From: an uncultured Lactobacillus sp.
GTDB lineage: Bacteria > Bacillota > Bacilli > Lactobacillales > Lactobacillaceae
Direction: 5' to 3'
Assembly (NCBI GenBank): GCA_946409675.1
Contig: CAMJXI010000048.1
Coordinates: forward strand, 1-7,404
Length of the DNA: 7,404 nt
How positions within the stretch are numbered: the first letter of the stretch is position 1; each line of letters opens with the position of its first letter. Under the pieces are notes generated by a model that was not told where the DNA came from, did not search any database, and saw only the letters and a program-made list of their open reading frames with translations. The position numbers and the translations under genes are program-made. Shown here one piece after another: positions 1-4,809 of this stretch.

Positions 1-206
1 ATGATAATTTCGGCGGTGTCCATCGCGCGTTTTAAATCAGAACTATAAAAGGCATCGAAGTGCTTGTTGGCGAGTCCCAATGCAGTTTTTTCGAGCATGG
101 AAATTCCCTTGTCGGTAAGGGGCGCATCAGACCAGCCTTGCATCTTCGACATTAAGTTGTAGTAAGTTTGGCCATGACGGACAAAATAGACGGTTAAATT
201 TTTCAA
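1..206 (-). CDS. Histidine phosphatase (phosphoglycerate mutase-like) family protein, N-terminal part
   Basis: The first 68 codons of a histidine phosphatase superfamily protein; the rest lies beyond the window's left edge. The N-terminus reads VYFVRHGQTYYN, with the RHG motif at residues 10-12 whose His is the phospho-accepting residue in this family. It is followed by QGWSDAPLTDKG (about 23-34) and YSSDLKRAMDTAEII (about 54-68), the second conserved block holding the phosphate-binding Arg. The start is a TTG at 206-204, chosen because a GAGG Shine-Dalgarno (217-214) lies 7 bases upstream and no ATG precedes the RHG motif. Such proteins are cytoplasmic and act on small phosphorylated metabolites; lactobacilli carry many paralogues, and the substrate cannot be told from this fragment. 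It is divergent from the padR operon and has its own extended -10 promoter. The family call is firm and the specific function unknown. Confidence 0.88.
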   Translation of the reverse strand, partial: MKNLTVYFVRHGQTYYNLMSKMQGWSDAPLTDKGISMLEKTALGLANKHFDAFYSSDLKRAMDTAEII

Positions 207-236
207 GGTAAATCCTCAATTCTTCTCAATAGGTAG

Positions 237-245
237 ATTATAGCA
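237..245 (-). promoter_or_regulatory. Extended -10 promoter of the histidine phosphatase gene
   Basis: On the minus strand this reads TGCTATAAT, a perfect -10 hexamer (242-237) preceded by the TGn extension. No good -35 hexamer is present at 16-18 bases upstream, which is typical of extended -10 promoters. Transcription would begin near 230, giving a leader of about 25 bases before the TTG start. Inferred from motif match only. Confidence 0.55.
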
Positions 246-281
246 AAAAATTAAGTGAAATATTTAATTAGTAAGAAAACA

Positions 282-310
282 TTGACAAAAATACTACTCA
301 ATATTATTAT
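282..310 (+). promoter_or_regulatory. Sigma-A promoter of the padR-DUF1048 operon
   Basis: A consensus -35 TTGACA (282-287) is followed after exactly 17 bases by TATTAT (305-310), one mismatch from the consensus -10. Predicted transcription start is near 317, leaving a leader of about 42 bases before the preferred padR start at 359. The -10 box is embedded between the two arms of an inverted repeat (292-298 and 313-319), so the promoter looks strong but repressible. Confidence 0.75.
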
Positions 311-319
311 GTAGTAGTA
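292..319. promoter_or_regulatory. Candidate PadR operator (inverted repeat over the -10 box)
   Basis: TACTACT (292-298) and AGTAGTA (313-319) are perfect 7-bp inverted arms separated by 14 bases, with the -10 hexamer lying in the spacer. PadR-family regulators bind dyad-symmetric sites and commonly repress their own promoters, so this is the natural candidate for autoregulation. The repeat is seen directly; the assignment to this PadR is inference. Confidence 0.5.
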
Positions 320-343
320 CCTAGCGATATAAAGTACACAATG

Positions 344-351
344 AAAAAAGG
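344..351 (+). promoter_or_regulatory. Ribosome binding site that decides the padR start
   Basis: The purine stretch AAAAAAGG ends 7 bases before the ATG at 359, a normal spacing. The upstream in-frame ATG at 341 overlaps this region and has only AT-rich, non-SD sequence before it. Confidence 0.55.
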
Positions 352-358
352 TAAGATT

Positions 359-682
359 ATGGAAAAAATGACGGAACTACTAAAAGGCGTGCTTGAAGGG
401 GTTGTCCTTCAAGTAATTAAAAATAAAGGTGAGACCTACGGTTACATTATCACCAGCGATTTGATTGAGCTGGGTTTTGAAGATATCGTGGAAGGTACAA
501 TCTATGCGGTCCTTCTGCGGTTAGAGAAAAAGGGATTGGTTGAGACAGAAAAACGGAAGTCTGATTTGGGACCTGCTCGTAAATTTTACTCGATCAATGC
601 TGAAGGCGAAAAGTACTTAGCTGATTTTTGGCATAAGTTGAATTTCTTGGAATCACAATTGGCCAAGATTAGGGAGAATTAA
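359..682 (+). CDS. PadR-family transcriptional repressor
   Basis: A 107-residue winged-helix regulator of the PadR family. The N-terminal part (LLKGVLEGVVLQVI, about 7-20; GETYGYIIT, about 24-32) and the recognition-helix region (EDIVEGTIYAVLLRLEKKGL, about 41-60) match the family closely. The wing (about 61-78) includes GPARKFYSIN, and a helical dimerisation tail follows (about 82-107). An ATG at 341 would add six residues, but it has no Shine-Dalgarno, whereas AAAAAAGG (344-351) lies 7 bases before the ATG at 359, so I chose 359. It is the first gene of a three-gene operon; the next start is one base past its stop, with the SD AGGGAG inside its last codons. PadR proteins with this sequence style are often found beside DUF1048 genes and are presumed to sense a ligand and control them. 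No effector is evident. Confidence 0.93.
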   Translation: MEKMTELLKGVLEGVVLQVIKNKGETYGYIITSDLIELGFEDIVEGTIYAVLLRLEKKGLVETEKRKSDLGPARKFYSINAEGEKYLADFWHKLNFLESQLAKIREN

Positions 683-683
683 G

Positions 684-1031
684 ATGAAATTTTGGGATAA
701 AATGGTCGGAAACGACATCACCAATGCGGTGAAAGAGTACGACAAACGTGCCAAGGAACTTTCTCCTGCTTATCAAAAAGCTTGGGTCCAGGTTGAGACT
801 CAATTATGGACACACTCAGATTTCACCGGCCGCAATTTACTACCAATTATGGATGGTGTGATTGGAATGCTTGAAGAAGCTGATGCCGACGGTCTGCCAA
901 TTGATGCGGTTTTCGAGGCCGACCTCTCTGACTTTGTTGATTCAATTGCCGGAGACGAAGGAACCGCTGATTTTCAAGAGAAGTGGCGCAGACAATTAAA
1001 CAATAATATTAAGAAAAAATTGGGTGACTAG
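684..1031 (+). CDS. DUF1048 family protein (first of tandem pair)
   Basis: A 115-residue soluble protein of the DUF1048 family (function unknown). Recognisable stretches are the start MKFWDKMVGNDIT, the central WTHSDFTGRNLLPIMDGV (about 42-59), LEEADADGLPIDAVF (about 63-77), DFVDSIAGDEG (about 83-93) and the basic end QLNNNIKKKLGD. There is no signal peptide or membrane segment. The SD AGGGAG (671-676) lies 7 bases before the ATG and inside the end of padR, which suggests translational coupling. DUF1048 proteins are largely alpha-helical and usually encoded directly after a PadR regulator, often in pairs. The genomic link suggests they are the regulon of that PadR, perhaps a stress or envelope response, but no activity is established to my knowledge. 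It shares a central alignment with the next gene (FVDS and the acidic helix before it), so the two are likely ancient paralogues. Confidence 0.9.
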   Translation: MKFWDKMVGNDITNAVKEYDKRAKELSPAYQKAWVQVETQLWTHSDFTGRNLLPIMDGVIGMLEEADADGLPIDAVFEADLSDFVDSIAGDEGTADFQEKWRRQLNNNIKKKLGD

Positions 1032-1042
1032 GAGGTATTACG

Positions 1043-1405
1043 ATGAACTTTCACGAAGCAATGGAACAAAAGAAACAATGGCGGCAACACATGGCAAGAG
1101 TTAAAGCTTTGCCTAACGACTATCAGATTGTCTACCAAGAAATTCAAAAGTACCTTTTTAAAGTTGGCCCAGTCGATGTCGCTGCTGAGGGCGGAATTTT
1201 ATACGAATTAGTAGATCTTTTTGAAGATGGAGCGAATAACAACAAAGGTGTTCGTGAGATTGTGGGCCAAGATGTGGCTGCATTTGTCGATTCATTAATC
1301 GAAGACGTACCAACTTATGCCGATTATGCTAAAGAAATTAGCAACGAAGCAGTTCAGAAATCCTATGAAACGTATAAGGCTAAGGAAGCTAAGAAGAATA
1401 AATAA
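1043..1405 (+). CDS. DUF1048 family protein (second of tandem pair)
   Basis: A 120-residue soluble protein, the second DUF1048 member in the operon. It parallels the first copy in LPNDYQIVYQEIQKYLF (about 23-39), ILYELVDLFEDG (about 52-63) and VAAFVDSLIED (about 78-88), but lacks the WxHSDFTGRN segment and ends in a Lys-rich tail (YKAKEAKKNK). The pair is therefore diverged rather than a recent duplication, and the two may act as a heteromer. The GGAGG ribosome binding site (1031-1035) overlaps the last base of the upstream TAG and lies 7 bases before the ATG, so this gene may be translated more strongly than the first. No transmembrane segment, signal or catalytic motif is visible. It is followed by a hairpin terminator. 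The family call is good; the function is unknown. Confidence 0.87.
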   Translation: MNFHEAMEQKKQWRQHMARVKALPNDYQIVYQEIQKYLFKVGPVDVAAEGGILYELVDLFEDGANNNKGVREIVGQDVAAFVDSLIEDVPTYADYAKEISNEAVQKSYETYKAKEAKKNK

Positions 1406-1423
1406 GTAAATATAATCAGTTCC

Positions 1424-1458
1424 AAAAAAAGGTCGCTACTATTCAGTAACGACTTTTT
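1424..1458. terminator. Bidirectional intrinsic terminator between the DUF1048 operon and gatD
   Basis: The stem GTCG (1432-1435) / CGAC (1450-1453) and TACT (1437-1440) / AGTA (1445-1448), with one C-A mismatch and the loop ATTC, is flanked by seven A (1424-1430) and five T (1454-1458). It can therefore stop transcripts from both directions. The gatD stop codon (1441-1439) lies in the stem-loop, so the hairpin overlaps the last codons of gatD. Confidence 0.75.
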
Positions 1459-2122
1459 GATTTGCCAGGCGTTCAGTGTGTCTTTTGACAATCTGAGTAA
1501 CAATGGCGTTTGCAATATTTTTATTTTTAAGAATTGGACCATGTGAGTAAGAGCCTATCGTGTTTTTATAGCGCATGCCTTCTTGTGCATCCGCTGGATT
1601 ATTACCATAACCCTCGATCATCGTACCGAGTGGCTTGAGCTTTTCTTTGTCATCGAAGTAGGTTTGACCAGAATGGTTTTCAAAAGCCTGAACTTCGCCC
1701 CATTCAGTCATGAATTTGGTGTCGCCAATCATTCTCTTATCAGATTTAAAGACTGTGTGAAGTGGGAGAATGCCCATTCCATTCACCGTCGTTCCGTCGT
1801 TCATCTCGTAGTGGGTTCCCAAGAATTGATAGCCACCACAGATGGCAAGCATTGGGTTACCACCCTCAATATAATCTGTCATGGTTTCTTTCAAGCGAGG
1901 CAAGTCTTTTGCGACCACCGTTTGTTCGTAGTCTTGGCCGCCACCCATGAAAACAAAATCATAATCGGCTGCATCGAAATCTGTTCCTAAAGAGATGTTT
2001 TTGACGTCAACTTCATAACCTTTTTTGCGTAATAAGTAACGCAAAATTTTCACGTCACCAGAGTCGCCATATGTATTCATCAAATCTTCGTAAAGATAAG
2101 CAATTTTAATTGTATCAGTCAA
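1439..2122 (-). CDS. gatD: Lipid II isoglutaminyl synthase, glutamine amidotransferase subunit GatD
   Basis: A 227-residue class I glutamine amidotransferase of the CobB/CobQ-like type. GatD supplies ammonia from glutamine to MurT, which amidates the alpha-carboxyl of D-Glu in the lipid II stem peptide to D-isoglutamine. Visible features are the N-terminal YLYEDLMNTYGDSGDV (9-24), the MGGGQDYEQ loop (59-67), the nucleophile elbow AICGGYQFLG with Cys95, Arg130 in KSDKRMIG, and His194 in SYSHGPIL. These match the catalytic Cys/His pair and substrate Arg known from Staphylococcus aureus GatD (about 243 aa). The start is TTG at 2122, supported by GGAGG (2134-2130) 7 bases upstream. An extended -10 promoter lies in the 57-base gap after the preceding kinase gene. 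In most Firmicutes gatD sits directly beside murT; here no murT adjoins on either side, so its partner must be elsewhere. Confidence 0.93.
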   Translation of the reverse strand: MTDTIKIAYLYEDLMNTYGDSGDVKILRYLLRKKGYEVDVKNISLGTDFDAADYDFVFMGGGQDYEQTVVAKDLPRLKETMTDYIEGGNPMLAICGGYQFLGTHYEMNDGTTVNGMGILPLHTVFKSDKRMIGDTKFMTEWGEVQAFENHSGQTYFDDKEKLKPLGTMIEGYGNNPADAQEGMRYKNTIGSYSHGPILKNKNIANAIVTQIVKRHTERLANQKVVTE

Positions 2123-2129
2123 TTTATGG

Positions 2130-2134
2130 CCTCC
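2130..2134 (-). promoter_or_regulatory. Shine-Dalgarno fixing the TTG start of gatD
   Basis: GGAGG on the minus strand lies 7 bases before the TTG at 2122-2120. No ATG start exists at a comparable position, and the protein begins just before the conserved first beta strand, so the TTG is convincing. Confidence 0.75.
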
Positions 2135-2157
2135 AACTTCAAGTTTTATTTCAGAAA

Positions 2158-2166
2158 ATTATACCA
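2158..2166 (-). promoter_or_regulatory. Extended -10 promoter of gatD
   Basis: TGGTATAAT on the minus strand combines a perfect -10 hexamer (2163-2158) with the TGn extension. There is no clear -35. The predicted start near 2151 gives a leader of about 28 bases that keeps the GGAGG site. This allows gatD to be transcribed independently of the upstream kinase gene. Confidence 0.55.
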
Positions 2167-2179
2167 CAAAATAACGAAA

Positions 2180-2992
2180 TTAATCCTGTTCCATACCTGC
2201 CCAGTGGTTGATGGGACCAAACTTATGGCCGACCGCAATTTCATCAGCAATCGCTGCGTGAACAAAAGTCTTGGCGGTTTGGACACTATCACGAACGCTT
2301 TCGCCCTTAGCTAATTCTGCTGCAATCACCGCGCTCAATGTGTCGCCCGTACCGTTCAAGTGAGTCGTGTGCACGTAAGGTTCTGCGAACCAAGCAATGT
2401 CGCCTTCTTCAGTCAAAAGCAAGTCAGAAACTTCTAGTTGATTGGCATCATCGTGGCGTCCTTTAATGAGGACGTTTTTGGCACCTTGGGACTGTAACTT
2501 ACGCGCTCCAGCTAGGATCTCTTCCTTAGTTTCTAGTTCGAGTCCCGTTAGTTTTTTAGCTTCGTAGAAGTTAGGAGTGATGACCGTTGCTAATGGCAAA
2601 AGTCGTTCGATGAAGGTTTGGTAGGCTTCTTCTTCCAAGAGCATGTTGCCGTGCTTAGTAATGATAACTGGATCGATTACGATGCTCCCGAAATCATACT
2701 TTTCTAAGTTGTCAGCCACGACGTTAATTACGGCTGAGTCGGCTAACATTCCGGTTTTAGCCGCTTTGATGTCGAAATCGGCTGCCATTACTTCGAATTG
2801 CTTAGCGATGAAATCCACAGGCATCACTTGTTGGGCTTCGATTCCGTAGGAATTACCAGCGACGACTGCAGTCATGATACCCATCCCATAGACTTTGCGG
2901 GCAAAAAAAGCGTGGAGGTCGGCGGGCATACCGGCACTACCGTCAGAATCGTGACCTGCAATGGTTACTGCTTGTGTGTACTCATTTGTCAT
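2180..2992 (-). CDS. ThiD/PdxK-type kinase (hydroxymethylpyrimidine or pyridoxine/pyridoxal kinase)
   Basis: A 270-residue ribokinase-fold vitamin kinase. The N-terminus IAGHDSDGSAGMPADL (11-26) and VYGMGIMTAVVAGNS (34-48) are ThiD-like. AAKTGMLAD (77-85), VIDPVI (105-110), VITPNFYEAKKLTG (137-150) and the C-terminal anion hole/catalytic motif NGTGDTLSA (213-221) follow in the usual order. ThiD and the Bacillus PdxK usually have Cys where this protein has Asp217 in GTGD, and the AQN found in ThiD enzymes (Gln contacts hydroxymethylpyrimidine) is AGN here (45-47). Both differences lean toward a pyridoxine/pyridoxal kinase or related role rather than thiamine synthesis, but automatic annotation would probably say bifunctional HMP kinase. 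The ATG at 2992 has GAGG (3003-3000) 7 bases upstream. No thiamine or B6 pathway genes are adjacent. A weak TATATT -10 (3023-3018) lacks a good -35. Confidence 0.85.
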   Translation of the reverse strand: MTNEYTQAVTIAGHDSDGSAGMPADLHAFFARKVYGMGIMTAVVAGNSYGIEAQQVMPVDFIAKQFEVMAADFDIKAAKTGMLADSAVINVVADNLEKYDFGSIVIDPVIITKHGNMLLEEEAYQTFIERLLPLATVITPNFYEAKKLTGLELETKEEILAGARKLQSQGAKNVLIKGRHDDANQLEVSDLLLTEEGDIAWFAEPYVHTTHLNGTGDTLSAVIAAELAKGESVRDSVQTAKTFVHAAIADEIAVGHKFGPINHWAGMEQD

Positions 2993-3054
2993 TTTTATAC
3001 CTCGTGGTTTCTGATTTAATATACTTTCTAGTTTAAGCTATTTCTACCTAAAAT

Positions 3055-3088
3055 AAAAATGTTAGTGAGGTTACTCGCTAACATTTTT
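3055..3088. terminator. Intrinsic terminator after rbsK
   Basis: TGTTAGTGAG (3060-3069) pairs with CTCGCTAACA (3074-3083) over 10 positions with a single G-U wobble and a GTTA loop. Five A precede (3055-3059) and five T follow (3084-3088), extending the stem. It lies 18 bases past the rbsK stop on the minus strand and is symmetric enough to act in both directions. It separates the rpe-rbsK unit from the kinase-gatD unit. Confidence 0.8.
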
Positions 3089-3106
3089 GAATACTTTATT
3101 CTTTTT

Positions 3107-4021
3107 TTATAAACTGGCAATAATTTCATCTTTAGTCGGAATTGAGGGGAAGGCACCTAATTTTTTAACCGCCAACGCACTGGCGTGACTAGCAAAATTC
3201 AGTGCTTCGTCTAGATTGGTTAAATCTGGTTTCAAAATAGAGACCAAACCGCCAATATAAGCGTCTCCGGCACCCGTTGGATCAACTTCTTCAACCTCTA
3301 CTGGAGGAACGACATAGTCTCTCGTTGGTGTTGAAACATAAGATCCGCGATGGCCCAGCGTGATAATTGCGATATCGACGCCCTTATCATGGAAGTAGAC
3401 GCCGATATCCTTGGCAGCTTTATTATCGACTGCTTTGATTCCGGTGATTTTTTCTGCTTCCGCCTCATTTAAGACAATGATATTCGTTAGGCCCAAAATC
3501 TCATCTGATAATTTCGTAGCAGGAGCAGGGTTTAACAGCGTGACAGTATTATTTTCCTTAGCGATTTTGAACGCGACAATCGTCGATTTTTCAGGAGTCT
3601 CTGATTGACCAATCACGAAGTTGGCCTTCTCAATCAAGCCTCGATTCACTTCAACTAGGCGCGGTGATAGCTGAGCGTTTGCCCCAGCATTTACGATAAT
3701 CGCATTTTCACCAGCTTCATGAAGCAAAATGTAAGCTTGTCCGGTCAGCTCATAATCGACCTTGGTAATTCCAGAGGTATTAATGTTGTTTTGGCGCATT
3801 TCCTGGAGCATAAATTTAGCCTCGTGGTCTGTTCCCACAGCTCCAATGAAATTAGTGATGCATCCTGCACGCACGGCAGCGATAGCTTGGTTTGCACCCT
3901 TACCACCGCCAGCTCTAGTGTAGTCGGTCATCTCAATTGTTTCACCGGGTTTCGGAAAATCCTCCACGTGCAGCGTCCGATCAACGTTAATACTCCCAAT
4001 AATTGTCACGATATTTGTCAT
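3107..4021 (-). CDS. rbsK: Ribokinase
   Basis: A 304-residue PfkB-family sugar kinase that phosphorylates D-ribose to ribose-5-phosphate with ATP in the cytoplasm. Motifs match E. coli ribokinase in order: substrate-binding IGSINVDRT (8-16, Asn12 and Asp14), GGGKGANQA (38-46, PfkB signature 1), SETP with Glu141, LNPAPA (163-168), LNEAEAEKITG (184-194), TLGHRGSYVS (221-230), and the nucleotide-binding/catalytic DPTGAGDAYIGG (247-258) with the base Asp253. The length is typical. The ATG is preceded by GAGG (4033-4030) 8 bases away. It follows rpe by 56 bases on the same strand without a terminator between, so the two are probably co-transcribed. No ribose transporter, RbsD or RbsR is in the window. 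Other PfkB sugar kinases are the alternative, but the ribose-contact residues favour ribokinase. Confidence 0.93.
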   Translation of the reverse strand: MTNIVTIIGSINVDRTLHVEDFPKPGETIEMTDYTRAGGGKGANQAIAAVRAGCITNFIGAVGTDHEAKFMLQEMRQNNINTSGITKVDYELTGQAYILLHEAGENAIIVNAGANAQLSPRLVEVNRGLIEKANFVIGQSETPEKSTIVAFKIAKENNTVTLLNPAPATKLSDEILGLTNIIVLNEAEAEKITGIKAVDNKAAKDIGVYFHDKGVDIAIITLGHRGSYVSTPTRDYVVPPVEVEEVDPTGAGDAYIGGLVSILKPDLTNLDEALNFASHASALAVKKLGAFPSIPTKDEIIASL

Positions 4022-4077
4022 TTGTACTTCCTCAATTAGTCTAAAGAATTAGTAATAATGATTTCAAGTTGCTAGTT

Positions 4078-4716
4078 CTATTTTAAGCTATTAATGGCTT
4101 TTTTGATATCATCTTTAAAAATAAATGAACCGGAAACTAAGGCTGTTGCCCCAACTTCTGTACATTGGGCACCAGTTACGTCATCAATTCCACCATCGAC
4201 CTCAATATCGAAGCCACTCATATTGGTATTCTTCATCGTATTGATATCGTGGATCTTATGGAGCATTTCTGGAATAAACTTTTGTCCGCCAAAGCCGGGG
4301 CTCACAGTCATCACCAAAACTTGGTCGACGAAATCAAGCAATGGTAGGTAAGTACGGTAGCTCAAACCGGGATCTAATGCGATACCTACTTTTTTACCGC
4401 GGGCGTGAATATGATTAATCAAAGCCACTGGTTGACGCGTGGTTTCAGGGTGGAAATTGATGATATCACCACCGGCATCAATCATTTGGTCGACGTATTT
4501 CTCGGGAGTTTCCGTTAATAAATGAATATCGAGTTCGGCTTTAGTATGGGCACGAACTTCTTTGACAAACTTATCGCCAAAATTAATATTTGGCACGTAA
4601 TGGCCATCCATAATATCGAGGTGAAGGCGTGAGATTCCTGCGGATTCCACTTCGTTGATTTGTTGTTCTAATTTAAAGGTATCAGCTGCTAATAGTGAAG
4701 GCGCAATAATCGTCAT
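4078..4716 (-). CDS. rpe: Ribulose-phosphate 3-epimerase
   Basis: A 212-residue TIM-barrel epimerase interconverting D-ribulose-5-phosphate and D-xylulose-5-phosphate. Seen in order: IAPSLLAAD (4-12, Ser7), LHLDIMDGHYVPN (31-43) with metal ligands His32 and Asp34, DIHLL (63-67) with His65, INFHPE (86-91), the phosphate-binding MTVSPGFGGQKF (136-147), EVDGGI (172-177) with Asp174, and VSGSFIF (194-200). All metal-binding and acid/base residues are present. It is slightly shorter than the usual 215-225 residues. The ATG is preceded by AGGAG (4729-4725) 8 bases upstream. It lies between xfp and rbsK, consistent with making xylulose-5-phosphate for phosphoketolase. Some residues differ from the housekeeping enzyme (MTVSPGFGG rather than MSVNPGFGG, ALDPG rather than LNPAT), so it may be a second, catabolic copy or act on a related sugar phosphate such as allulose-6-phosphate. 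Confidence 0.9.
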   Translation of the reverse strand: MTIIAPSLLAADTFKLEQQINEVESAGISRLHLDIMDGHYVPNINFGDKFVKEVRAHTKAELDIHLLTETPEKYVDQMIDAGGDIINFHPETTRQPVALINHIHARGKKVGIALDPGLSYRTYLPLLDFVDQVLVMTVSPGFGGQKFIPEMLHKIHDINTMKNTNMSGFDIEVDGGIDDVTGAQCTEVGATALVSGSFIFKDDIKKAINSLK

Positions 4717-4737
4717 AATAATTTCTCCTATATTTTC

Positions 4738-4766
4738 AAAAAAAAGACGTCAACTGCACGTCTTTT
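4738..4766 (-). terminator. Intrinsic terminator after xfp, before rpe
   Basis: AAAAGACGT (4742-4750) and ACGTCTTTT (4758-4766) are perfect 9-bp arms around a 7-base loop. On the minus strand the hairpin runs into eight consecutive T (4745-4738). It lies about 44 bases past the xfp stop and ends about 20 bases before the rpe start, so it should separate or attenuate xfp from rpe-rbsK. Confidence 0.75.
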
Positions 4767-4809
4767 ATTGAAATCAATGTTCTCAAAAATTTGGGTTCTT
4801 AAATTTTAT

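Noticed and set aside
341..358. Upstream ATG as the padR start
   Set aside because: No Shine-Dalgarno precedes it, while the ATG at 359 has one at the right distance and starts where the family normally starts.
1583..1990. Plus-strand open frame of 135 codons opposite gatD
   Set aside because: It is antisense to conserved GatD motifs including the catalytic Cys and His, and its protein shows no family features.
3018..3046. Promoter for the ThiD-like kinase with TATATT as -10
   Set aside because: The -10 is fair but the hexamer 17 bases upstream (TAGAAA) is a poor -35 and there is no TGn extension; too weak to list as a feature.
4034..4053. Direct repeat of AATTAGT before rbsK (4034-4040 and 4047-4053)
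   Set aside because: Seven bases in AT-rich sequence is easily chance, and no regulator is known to fit it.
4767..4778. Small hairpin ATTG-AAAT-CAAT after the xfp terminator
   Set aside because: The 4-bp stem is too short to be meaningful.
4717..4809. Catabolite-repression (cre) site or promoter between xfp and rpe
   Set aside because: I found no match to the cre consensus, and the only TTGACG-like -35 would place transcription start at the rpe ribosome binding site.
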